A DNA stretch of 64,000 bases from Bacteroidaceae bacterium (lineage in GTDB: Bacteria > Bacteroidota > Bacteroidia > Bacteroidales > Bacteroidaceae): the NCBI GenBank assembly GCA_017650045.1, contig JAGCFP010000043.1, positions 62,001 through 126,000 on the forward strand, given 5' to 3'. Below, piece after piece: positions 35,066 through 43,100 of the stretch. Position 1 is the stretch's first letter, and each line of letters starts with the position of its first letter. A program made the translations under genes and the position numbers. The notes under the pieces are model-generated. The model was not told the origin of the DNA, did no database searches, and worked only from the letters and a program-made list of their open reading frames with translations.

Positions 35066-37546
35066 ATGAAGAAAACAAATTATTTATTTCAAGAAGAAGA
35101 AGATTCCAGCATACAGAATGGATTTCAAGTGATTGCCGATTTTGAAGGCGAAGCTGAAGACCTGATGACTATGGAGGTTGGCGAGAACGTGGCCATTCTC
35201 CCCCTTAGAAATATGGTACTTTTCCCAGGAGTGCTGATGCCTGTGACCATTGGGCGTCGCTCTTCTGCACGGTTGGTACGCGATGCACAGAAGCACAATC
35301 ATCTCATCGGCGTAGTATGTCAGAGGAAAGCCGATGTGGAATATCCCACTATAGAAGATCTGCATGAGATTGGTACGATAGGTAAGATTGTCCGCATCCT
35401 GGAGATGCCCGACCATACCTCTACCGTCATTATCCAGGGGGCTCAGCGTTTCAAGTTACTGGACATCACAGAAACTGAACCTTACATGAGAGGGCGCATC
35501 GAGGAGATCCCCGACCCTATCCCTGCGCGCAACGACAAAGAGTTCCAAGCGCTGGCAGAAGCTATCAAGGACCTGATTGGTCGCTACATAAAGGCCTCCG
35601 ACTTCATGCCTAATGATGCACAGTTCGCTCTGAACAACATACGTAATTACGTCTTCCTGGTCGAGTTCATCTGTGAGAATCTGCCACTGAAGAAAGAAGA
35701 CAAGATGTCTTTGTTGGAAACACACGGCATTAAGAATCGTGCTTACCGACTGCTGGAGATCCTGAATCGAGAGGTACAATTGGCGGAAATCAAGGTGGAC
35801 ATCAAGGCACGTGCACGTGAGGACATCGACCAGCAGCAACGTGAATATTTCCTGCAGCAGCAGCTCAAGACCATACAGGACGAACTGGGTGGTGGCAGCT
35901 CTGAGCGTGAGATCAGTGAGATGCGTCAGAAAGCAGAGAAGATCAAGTGGAGCGAGGAAGTGAAGAAAGTCTTCCTGAAGGAACTGAACAAGTTGGAAAG
36001 CATGCACATTCAGAGTGCCGACTACAGCGTGCAGCTCACCTACCTGCAAACCATGATGAGTCTGCCATGGGGTACCTATACCACCGATAACCTCAACCTG
36101 AAGAATGCGGAGAAGGTGCTCGATCGCGACCACTACGGACTGGAGAAGGTCAAGGAGCGTATCATGGAACACCTGGCTGTGCTGAAGCTGAAGGGCGACA
36201 TGAAGTCCCCTATCATCTGTCTCTACGGACCTCCGGGTGTGGGAAAGACCTCCTTAGGTAAAAGCATCGCTTCAGCGTTGAAGCGCAAGTATATCCGTAT
36301 GTCACTGGGTGGCGTACATGATGAAGCTGAGATCCGTGGACATCGTAAGACCTATATCGGTGCCATGCCTGGACGTATCATCAAGGGGCTCATCAAGGCA
36401 GGTTCTTCCAATCCTGTCTGCGTGCTCGACGAGGTGGATAAGTTGGGTGCTGGCGTGCAAGGCGATCCTGCATCTGCCCTGCTTGAGGTGCTCGACCCTG
36501 AACAGAACAATGCGTTCCATGACAACTACCTCGACGTGGATTTCGATCTCTCTAAGGTGCTGTTCATCGCTACGGCAAACAACCTGCAGACCATCCCGCA
36601 ACCCTTGCTCGACCGTATGGAGCTGATTGAAGTTACGGGTTATCTCACTGAAGAAAAGGTGGAGATCGCCCGCCGTCACCTGGTTCCTAAGGAAATGGAG
36701 AACAACGGACTGAAGAAGGGGGATGTCAAGATGTCAAAGGCAACGCTCGAAGCAATCGTGGAGAACTATACCCGTGAGAGTGGTGTGCGCGAGCTGGAAC
36801 AGAAGATCGGAAAGGTGATGCGTAAGAAAGCGTTAGAATATGCCAAGGAAGGAACCATTGAGCATGCGGACATCAAGCCTGCCGACCTGAAGAAATACCT
36901 CGGCATCGCTGAATATAGTCGTGACAAATACCAAGGCAATGAATATGCAGGGGTGGTCACCGGCTTGGCCTGGACAGCTGTAGGCGGTGAGATTCTTGTC
37001 ATCGAGACCAGTCTGCACCGCGGTAAGGGGCAACTCACACTGACGGGTAATCTGGGTGATGTGATGAAGGAGAGTGCCATGCTGGCACTGGAGTACGTCA
37101 AGGCGCACGCTTCACTGCTGAAAGTCGATCCAGAGCTGTTCAACCAGTGGGATATCCACCTGCATGTCCCAGAAGGTGCCATCCCTAAGGATGGTCCTTC
37201 AGCTGGCATCACCATGGCTACTGCCCTCGCCTCGGCTTACACCCAACGCAGAGTGAAGGCACATCTGGCCATGACAGGTGAGATCACGTTGCGTGGCAAG
37301 GTACTGCCTGTAGGGGGTATCAAAGAGAAGATTCTGGCAGCAAAACGTGCGGGCATCAAGGAGATTATCCTTTCAGAAGAAAACCGCAAGCATATCGAAG
37401 AGATTAACCAGATTTACATCGAAGGACTTACCTTCCACTTCGTACACGATGTGAAGGAAGTCTTTGCACTGGCATTGGAGAAACAACTGGTCAAAGATGC
37501 ACTCGACCTTCGTGTGAAGAATGAAAAGAAAGAAGAGAAGAAATGA
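35066..37546 (+). CDS. lon: Lon protease
   Basis: The ATP-dependent Lon protease degrades misfolded and regulatory proteins in the cytosol. The N-terminal LON substrate-binding domain (about 40-240) contains [21 protein letters not shown]. The AAA+ module has Walker [10 protein letters not shown] (about residue 387) and Walker [11 protein letters not shown]. The protease domain has the catalytic serine in PKDGPSAG (about 711) and a lysine in KILAAKRAG (about 755). An acidic N-terminal tail (EEEDSS) and a C-terminal tail of Glu/Lys repeats are as in other Bacteroidales Lon proteins. Its stop overlaps the tgt start by four bases, so the two are coupled. Confidence 0.96.
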   Translation: MKKTNYLFQEEEDSSIQNGFQVIADFEGEAEDLMTMEVGENVAILPLRNMVLFPGVLMPVTIGRRSSARLVRDAQKHNHLIGVVCQRKADVEYPTIEDLHEIGTIGKIVRILEMPDHTSTVIIQGAQRFKLLDITETEPYMRGRIEEIPDPIPARNDKEFQALAEAIKDLIGRYIKASDFMPNDAQFALNNIRNYVFLVEFICENLPLKKEDKMSLLETHGIKNRAYRLLEILNREVQLAEIKVDIKARAREDIDQQQREYFLQQQLKTIQDELGGGSSEREISEMRQKAEKIKWSEEVKKVFLKELNKLESMHIQSADYSVQLTYLQTMMSLPWGTYTTDNLNLKNAEKVLDRDHYGLEKVKERIMEHLAVLKLKGDMKSPIICLYGPPGVGKTSLGKSIASALKRKYIRMSLGGVHDEAEIRGHRKTYIGAMPGRIIKGLIKAGSSNPVCVLDEVDKLGAGVQGDPASALLEVLDPEQNNAFHDNYLDVDFDLSKVLFIATANNLQTIPQPLLDRMELIEVTGYLTEEKVEIARRHLVPKEMENNGLKKGDVKMSKATLEAIVENYTRESGVRELEQKIGKVMRKKALEYAKEGTIEHADIKPADLKKYLGIAEYSRDKYQGNEYAGVVTGLAWTAVGGEILVIETSLHRGKGQLTLTGNLGDVMKESAMLALEYVKAHASLLKVDPELFNQWDIHLHVPEGAIPKDGPSAGITMATALASAYTQRRVKAHLAMTGEITLRGKVLPVGGIKEKILAAKRAGIKEIILSEENRKHIEEINQIYIEGLTFHFVHDVKEVFALALEKQLVKDALDLRVKNEKKEEKK

Positions 37547-38673
37547 AGTTCCAACTGCAACATACCGATACTGACAGTCAGGCCCGTGCAGGCCTTATCC
37601 TTACCGACCACGGACCGATAGAGACTCCTATCTTCATGCCTGTCGGTACGGTTGGCTCTGTGAAGGCGGTGCAGCTTAACGACCTGTTTGATGACGTAAA
37701 GGCACAGATTATTTTAGGCAATACCTACCACCTCCTCCTTCGTCCAGGACTACCTATCTTGGAGCAGGCAGGAGGTCTGCATAAGTTCAACGGCTTCTCC
37801 CGTCCCATGCTGACCGACAGTGGTGGCTTTCAGGTATTCTCCCTGACAGACATCCGCAAGATGAAGGAAGAGGGCGTGGAGTTCCATTCACACATCGATG
37901 GAAGAAAGTTGTTCTTTACTCCTGAAAATGTGATGGATACCCAGCGCTCCATCGGCGCCGACATCATCATGGCATTCGATGAATGTACTCCGGGAACGGC
38001 CGACTATCAGTATGCGAAGGAATCCATGGAACGCACCCATCGCTGGCTCGACCGCTGTGTCAAGCGCTTTCAGGAAACAGAACCGAAGTACGGCTACGAG
38101 CAGTCGCTCTTCCCTATCGTGCAAGGTTGTGTCTATCCCGACCTTCGTCGGCAGAGTGCGGAGTACATCGCTTCCAAGGAAGCAGATGGCAATGCTATCG
38201 GCGGACTGGCGGTTGGTGAACCTGTGGAGGTGATGTATGAGATGATTGAATTATGCAACGAGATCCTTCCAAAGGACAAACCTCGTTACCTGATGGGGGT
38301 GGGCACGCCTGCCAACATCCTGGAGTCCATCGCTCGTGGGGTGGATATGTTCGACTGTGTGATGCCTACGCGTAACGGTCGCAATGGCATGCTTTTCACC
38401 AAGCAGGGCATCATCAACATGCGGAATAAGAAATGGGAGGCCGACTTCTCTCCGATTGAGGAAGACGGTGCTTCTTATGTGGATACATTATATAGCAAAG
38501 CGTACCTGCGCCATCTGTTCCATGCCCAGGAACTGCTGGCCATGCAGATCGCTTCGCTGCACAACCTGGCGTTTTACCTCTGGCTGGTGGGTGAAGCGCG
38601 TCGTCACATCATCGCTGGTGACTTCAGTCGCTGGCAACCCGTGATGCTGGAGAACGTCAGCCGAAGACTTTGA
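37543..38673 (+). CDS. tgt: Queuine tRNA-ribosyltransferase, zinc-site cysteines absent
   Basis: Tgt exchanges guanine-34 for the queuine precursor in tRNAs with GUN anticodons. Family blocks are TDSGGFQVFSL (active-site aspartate near residue 92), IIMAFDECTPG, PIVQGCVYPDLR, GGLAVGEP and CVMPTRNGRNG. In enzymes such as E. coli Tgt the next block is D-C-D-C-x-x-C, three zinc ligands; here it reads EDGASYVDTLYSKAYLRHL (about residues 307-325), with none of the three cysteines, although the later histidine (SLHNL) remains. Length 376 is normal. It follows lon with a four-base overlap. Confidence 0.93.
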   Translation: MKFQLQHTDTDSQARAGLILTDHGPIETPIFMPVGTVGSVKAVQLNDLFDDVKAQIILGNTYHLLLRPGLPILEQAGGLHKFNGFSRPMLTDSGGFQVFSLTDIRKMKEEGVEFHSHIDGRKLFFTPENVMDTQRSIGADIIMAFDECTPGTADYQYAKESMERTHRWLDRCVKRFQETEPKYGYEQSLFPIVQGCVYPDLRRQSAEYIASKEADGNAIGGLAVGEPVEVMYEMIELCNEILPKDKPRYLMGVGTPANILESIARGVDMFDCVMPTRNGRNGMLFTKQGIINMRNKKWEADFSPIEEDGASYVDTLYSKAYLRHLFHAQELLAMQIASLHNLAFYLWLVGEARRHIIAGDFSRWQPVMLENVSRRL

Positions 38674-38679
38674 TAAAAT

Positions 38680-38737
38680 TGAAAATTGAGAATTGAGAAT
38701 TGAGAATTAATCCTTTTAATCTTTTTAATCCTGTGAA
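38680..38737 (+). repeat. ATTGAGA tandem units and TTAATCC-type repeat
   Basis: Between tgt and the LptF/G-like gene the spacer has three tandem ATTGAGA-type units (about 38681-38706) followed by TTAATCCTTTTAATC and TTAATCCTGT, the same family as the repeat at 4391-4467. Confidence 0.6.
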
Positions 38738-38755
38738 AAAGAGCAGTAATTAGAT

Positions 38756-39883
38756 ATGAAGGAACGATTGAAGAAAATAATGAGCTTAGGAGGATACCTC
38801 AAGCGCTTAGACTATTACATCATAGCTAAGTTCTTGGGCACCTACTTCTTTGCCATTGTCCTCATCATCTCCATCGCTGTAGTATTCGACTTCAACGAGA
38901 AGATGGATAAGTTCATGCAGCACGATGCACCGTGGAGTGCCATCATCTTCGACTACTACGCCAACTTCGTGCCCTACTTTGCCAACCTCTTCAGTCCGCT
39001 GTTCGTCTTCATCTCCGTGATCTTCTTCACATCGAAGTTGGCCGAGAACTCTGAGATCATCACCATGTTCGCCTCAGGTGTGAGCTTCAAACGCCTGCTT
39101 CGCCCTTACATGGTTTCCGCAGCGATCATCACCGTACTCACCCTGGTGCTGGGTGCCTACGTCATCCCTCGGGGCAGTATCACACGCATCAACTTCGAGG
39201 ACCAGTACTACAAGCAGCGTCGCACCAATACGGCCCGTAACCTGCAGCTACAGGTCGATACAGGCGTCATCGCATACATCGAACGCTTCGAGCACAGCAG
39301 CCAGATAGGCTACCGCTTCTCTTTGGATAAGTTTGATAAGGATAAGCAACTGGTTTCGCACCTCACCGCCCGAGGCATTGAATACGATACCATCCAGAAA
39401 GGTTATCACTGGACCATCAAGAACTACATGATACGCGACTTCAACGGCATGCGTGAGACCATCGTGCAAGGAAATTCCCTCGACACCGTGCTCTACATGA
39501 CTCCGAACGACTTCGTGATTCTGAAGAACCAACAAGAGACGTTCACCAGTCCGCAGTTGCGTCGTTTCATCAGTAGTCAGAAAGAACGTGGATTTGCCAA
39601 CCTGCAGGAATTTGAGATAGAGTATCACAAACGCATCGCCATGTCGTTTGCATCCTTCATCCTTACCCTGATTGGGGTATCGTTGGCGGCCAAGAAGACC
39701 AAGAATGGCATGGGGTTGAATCTGGGTATCGGTCTCGGACTGAGCTTCAGCTATATCTTGTTCCAGACCATCTCCTCAACTTTTGCTGTGAATGCGAACG
39801 TGCCCCCCATGCTGGCTGTATGGATTCCGAATATCCTCTATGCTTTCATCGCGCTTTACCTCTATAAACGAGCACCGAAGTAA
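38756..39883 (+). CDS. LptF/LptG family permease (YjgP/YjgQ)
   Basis: An inner-membrane permease subunit of the lipopolysaccharide transporter LptB2FG. It has the family plan: three N-terminal membrane helices beginning with LDYYIIAKFLGTYFFAIVLI, a periplasmic beta-jellyroll (about residues 130-280), and three C-terminal helices starting with the coupling segment EFEIEYHKRIAMSFASFILTLIGVSLA. 375 residues. A single member lies here, as is common in Bacteroidetes, so F or G cannot be chosen. The first methionine is used; a second in-frame Met at codon 9 (MSLGGYLKRLDYY) is also plausible. Confidence 0.9.
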   Translation: MKERLKKIMSLGGYLKRLDYYIIAKFLGTYFFAIVLIISIAVVFDFNEKMDKFMQHDAPWSAIIFDYYANFVPYFANLFSPLFVFISVIFFTSKLAENSEIITMFASGVSFKRLLRPYMVSAAIITVLTLVLGAYVIPRGSITRINFEDQYYKQRRTNTARNLQLQVDTGVIAYIERFEHSSQIGYRFSLDKFDKDKQLVSHLTARGIEYDTIQKGYHWTIKNYMIRDFNGMRETIVQGNSLDTVLYMTPNDFVILKNQQETFTSPQLRRFISSQKERGFANLQEFEIEYHKRIAMSFASFILTLIGVSLAAKKTKNGMGLNLGIGLGLSFSYILFQTISSTFAVNANVPPMLAVWIPNILYAFIALYLYKRAPK

Positions 39884-39901
39884 AATTCAAAAATTAAAAT
39901 A

Positions 39902-40342
39902 TTAATTAATTATAATCCTTTTCCCTAACGCTGCAGCAATGCGGCAAAGGATATCCAAACCAGGGGAGAACGTACCTTTTTCTATACGACTCAAGTTGGC
40001 AGGATCGATCCCTACCAGCGCGGCCAGTTCCTTACCCAGCATCCCCCGCTCCTCACGCAGCTGACGGATACGACGACCTATGCGCTCCCGCTCACTCATC
40101 TTATCAGGCAGCACACAGAGCAGCTTACCTACCCTGCCACGCTCCTCAGCCGGCAGCTTGCGCCACATGCTCTGCACATTCCCCTCATAACGGCTGTCGA
40201 AGATATCCGCCAGTTCCTCACACATAGCTTCCACCTCCCCCATGGGAATCATGCGGGCAAAGGTCAGCACAAAGCACTCTCCTGCAGGCGTCTCCACCTG
40301 GAAGTGCATCGGGTCTAAATAAGTTACTTTCGTTTTCATCAT
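39902..40342 (-). CDS. XRE-family helix-turn-helix protein
   Basis: The C-terminal 65 residues form an XRE-type helix-turn-helix: IGRRIRQLREERGMLGKELAALVGIDPANLSRIEKGTFSPGLD, with the recognition helix at DPANLSRIEKG. The first 80 residues are unassigned, resembling an antitoxin-like or sensor domain (VTYLDPMHFQVETPAGE). Length 146. Its ATG overlaps the stop of the upstream M64 peptidase gene by four bases, so it is co-translated with it; the natural guess is control of that operon, but no toxin gene is present. Confidence 0.85.
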   Translation of the reverse strand: MMKTKVTYLDPMHFQVETPAGECFVLTFARMIPMGEVEAMCEELADIFDSRYEGNVQSMWRKLPAEERGRVGKLLCVLPDKMSERERIGRRIRQLREERGMLGKELAALVGIDPANLSRIEKGTFSPGLDILCRIAAALGKRIIIN

Positions 40343-42423
40343 TGCAATCCTTTCGTCAGTTGGGCAGAACTATAGGTGTGTATGCGTACAGGAGCTCCTA
40401 AACGCTCCCGAGGGATCGTACGCCCCACAGCACTGCGGGTACTAGAGAGATTCTTTCGGTCATAGGCCAGGAAATCCTCAAAGGTACAGGTCTCTCCACC
40501 CTGCTCCATGATCTTCTGATAAATCGACCAGCGGCTCGGACCGTTATAGAACCCTTCACTGTCGCGCATAATACTGGTCTCCGTTGGTCGGTAGATGCCA
40601 TAAGTGTACTGACTCAGTCCACCTTCATAGATGCCTATGCCCTCTGTTTTATAGTGTGCATCACTGATAAAATCCTTCCATAAAACCCGTTCCGGATCAT
40701 TACGATAATCGGCATTGTAGTACCAACCCGCTGAGTGGTACTGATCCAGCCAACCGTGACTGCCTGCAGGGAACGTAGATTTCGTATCGTCATCGTCCCA
40801 GTACTCATCCGCCAACTTCCCGAAACCGTGTCCACCCACCTCGTGTTGCACCTCATACTCCATTTCGTCAGAGATCGTACAGAGGCCGATGGTAAAGCCA
40901 TCCGTGTACCATTCACTATGTACCCGTCCCCCCGATTTCTCGTTCAGCACCACCATCACGGTCACGTTGGCAGTTTCTCCGCCAAGCTCCGGCACCTTCA
41001 GTGCATACGCACGCACCTTCTCATTGTCCTGCGCATAAAACTCCCCCTGATGGTGCGTACTGTAAGCGATATCCTCGTCGATCATCTCATTGCGCGACAC
41101 CGCCGTGACCACATACACATCAAAGTAATAGCGGAACGAGGCATAAGGTTCTTTCTGGAAGAACGCCCTCACCGCACGGCTATAAGCTTGTTTGAACGAC
41201 CCATCTTCAATCAGTCGATCAGAGAAAGCATCACCCGTGATCACCAGCGGAATCCCCTTGCCCTCCGTATGACGCTGCACACACACCACCTCCCCGTCGT
41301 GCGAGAAGTCGGTCGATGCATAGAGGTTCTCGAACGACAGTCGGTGCCCCTCCTGCTGAGAGAGGTTGATGTCCACCTTTTTCCACCAGTCGGAGGTATA
41401 AAGCTTTTCGGCAATCACGCCATCCATCAGGTTTCCGTTGATGTAGAAACGCTGCAACTTGGCCATGTTCAGGAAAGACTCAGGTATCGTCCCCGTGAGC
41501 TGATTGTCGTAGAGCCACAAGTCGAGCAGTTTCGTCAGATTTCCCAGACTGGCAGGTATCTCCCCTTCCAGTTGGTTCCTACTTAGGTAGATGCACAACA
41601 GCTCCGTGAGGTTTCCCAGACACTCAGGAACGCCCCCTGAAAGACGGTTATTGTCCAATGCCAGATAGTAAAGGTTCTTCAGCTCCCCGATGCTCTCGGG
41701 AATAGAGCCTGTCAGGAAATTGTTGACCAGCCAGATTACTCTCAGCGAACTCATCTCACCCAGTTGTTCAGGCAGTCCCCCCACCAAGGCATTATCCGCC
41801 ATGTAGAGATAAGCCAGGTAATGCAATCCACACAAGTCAGAAGGGAGATACCCCTTCAATCCGTTATCATCCAGCTCCAATGCCCACAGATGGCCATCCC
41901 CGGTGGTCTTCACGCCATACCACTCCTTCAGTGGCAGATTGCTCCCCCAGTTGTCATGATGCTTCCAGTGCGGCCCATCGGTAGCTTCATACAGAGCCAT
42001 GAGAATATCCCGTTCCGAGCGGGCACCAGGCGTACTGCCATCCTGAGTCACGTTTACGACCTGACTCAGTTCCCCGGCCTTCAGGGTGATGTACCCCATG
42101 CGCACCTCCTCCTCCTCGTTAGGAGCCACCTGGAGTTGCAGTTTCTCGGTACGCATCGCCCTCGTACCCACCTGTGAGATCCATTTCACACTGCACTCCA
42201 CCGTCAGCTCCTTGTTGGTCAGCACATCAAAGTCCAGCAGTCCGCCCTCACGCGGCAACCTGAAATCAGTCAGACGAACTATCAGCGAGTCAGGCTCCAC
42301 CACAGGCACCACCTCGCCAGAGTCTGGCGGCGTGGGTTTCACCGCAGGTTCATGGTCGTCCCCACAGGCGCAGAAAGTCAGCAGGCACAGCCACAGGCAT
42401 ATCTGATAAAAGCTCTTACACAT
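40339..42423 (-). CDS. LRR-containing M64 (IgA peptidase-like) metallopeptidase lipoprotein
   Basis: A lipobox (LTFCACGDD, Cys about 18-20) predicts a lipoprotein. Residues about 40-130 are a beta domain like BACON modules (PREGGLLDFDVLTNKELTVEC). Six or so leucine-rich repeats follow (about 165-345; LSRNQLEGEIPASLGNLT and similar, the plant-like LRR type). The C-terminal half is a peptidase M64 domain with the zinc motif HEVGGHGFGKLADEYW near residue 535, which has one more residue than HExxH but matches the form common in Bacteroidetes M64 proteins. 694 residues. The LRRs suggest binding to a host or glycoprotein target; real immunoglobulin cleavage is not shown by sequence. The XRE gene is co-translated. 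Confidence 0.85.
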   Translation of the reverse strand: MCKSFYQICLWLCLLTFCACGDDHEPAVKPTPPDSGEVVPVVEPDSLIVRLTDFRLPREGGLLDFDVLTNKELTVECSVKWISQVGTRAMRTEKLQLQVAPNEEEEVRMGYITLKAGELSQVVNVTQDGSTPGARSERDILMALYEATDGPHWKHHDNWGSNLPLKEWYGVKTTGDGHLWALELDDNGLKGYLPSDLCGLHYLAYLYMADNALVGGLPEQLGEMSSLRVIWLVNNFLTGSIPESIGELKNLYYLALDNNRLSGGVPECLGNLTELLCIYLSRNQLEGEIPASLGNLTKLLDLWLYDNQLTGTIPESFLNMAKLQRFYINGNLMDGVIAEKLYTSDWWKKVDINLSQQEGHRLSFENLYASTDFSHDGEVVCVQRHTEGKGIPLVITGDAFSDRLIEDGSFKQAYSRAVRAFFQKEPYASFRYYFDVYVVTAVSRNEMIDEDIAYSTHHQGEFYAQDNEKVRAYALKVPELGGETANVTVMVVLNEKSGGRVHSEWYTDGFTIGLCTISDEMEYEVQHEVGGHGFGKLADEYWDDDDTKSTFPAGSHGWLDQYHSAGWYYNADYRNDPERVLWKDFISDAHYKTEGIGIYEGGLSQYTYGIYRPTETSIMRDSEGFYNGPSRWSIYQKIMEQGGETCTFEDFLAYDRKNLSSTRSAVGRTIPRERLGAPVRIHTYSSAQLTKGLQ

Positions 42424-42483
42424 GTCAGCACATCAATTAAGTGCAAAGATAATAAAAATAATAGATATAATGCACCTATCTAC

Positions 42484-42725
42484 AAAAACACCTCACACCT
42501 CACCTTTTTAGCGTAAGAAGGTAATATACATTTATTTACCGAGGTGAGGTGTTGGCGGCACTCCTCACCACACCTCACCTTTTTAAATAAAGTGTACCCC
42601 AAGATATTAACAAAATAATACAGGCTTTGAAGTGAGGAGTGGTGAGGTGTCATTCTAACACCTCACCCTCAAGAGCTGTTGTGAATCATACGCTAATTAG
42701 AAAAAATGTGAGGTGTGAGGTGTCT
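42484..42725. repeat. Cluster of CCTCACC/GGTGAGG heptamers in both orientations
   Basis: ACACCTCAC-type units occur at about 42487-42507, 42565-42583 and 42659-42667; inverted GGTGAGGTGT-type units at about 42541-42552, 42630-42650 and 42706-42723. Pairs in opposite orientation can form several alternative stems. The heptamer differs by one base pattern from the CTTCACC cluster at 22452-22697. Confidence 0.65.
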
Positions 42726-42768
42726 TTCATATTTTTCATTTATAAAATCGTAAGTATGCTATTCTTAA

Positions 42769-42834
42769 TCTTTCATTACGGTGACTAACTTCTTTCATTA
42801 CGGTGATTTAGCTCAGTCATCGTTAGGACTGAGC
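42769..42834 (+). promoter_or_regulatory. Direct repeat plus hairpin, candidate operator for the NRPS operon
   Basis: TCTTTCATTACGGTGA occurs at 42769-42784 and 42791-42806, 22 bases apart (two helical turns), suiting a dimeric regulator. Directly after it GCTCAGTC and GACTGAGC form a perfect 8-base-pair stem with an 8-base loop (42811-42834). The whole lies about 210 bases ahead of the promoter box. Confidence 0.45.
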
Positions 42835-43045
42835 AATCCTTTAACTATAATAATTAAACTCTTATACACTGTTCTTCTGTGCAGCTTTGTATCTCAGTAT
42901 ATAGTTCTTTACAACACACCTTTAACACAAAGAGGTACATGTCAATGTACTTCATAACGTTGCATGAAGTCAGTGAGATATATAAATATATAATTCGAAA
43001 GCATAAAAAAATATCGAGGTTTTTATTGCTTTCTTATTTTTTATT

Positions 43046-43053
43046 TATTTTTG
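43046..43053 (+). promoter_or_regulatory. -7 box for the NRPS operon
   Basis: TATTTTTG, 47 bases before the ATG at 43101, fits TAnnTTTG. The -33 region is only T-rich, so the promoter may need an activator. Confidence 0.45.
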
Positions 43054-43100
43054 TACGAGTATTACTAAAACCTAATATCTAACGAAAAACATAGTTTGCG

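Larger units (their letters stand above)
42424..43100. other. 677-base regulatory-looking region upstream of the synthetase gene
   Basis: No gene is supported (a 67-codon frame at 42879-43082 has no family match). From the left it holds the CCTCACC/GGTGAGG cluster (42484-42725), a 16-base direct repeat (42769-42784 and 42791-42806), a perfect hairpin GCTCAGTC/GACTGAGC (42811-42818/42827-42834), an AT-rich stretch and the promoter box at 43046-43053. Confidence 0.65.

Noticed and set aside
40735..41586. 283-codon plus-strand frame
   Set aside because: Antisense shadow of the LRR/M64 peptidase gene with His/Arg-rich nonsense translation.
42769..42806. Direct repeat as a LytTR-type binding site
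   Set aside because: The 22-base spacing fits, but the repeat sequence does not match the known LytTR consensus well enough to name it, so it is reported only as an unassigned operator candidate.
42879..43082. 67-codon frame just before the NRPS gene
   Set aside because: AT-rich, no family match, and it overlaps the promoter box at 43046-43053.
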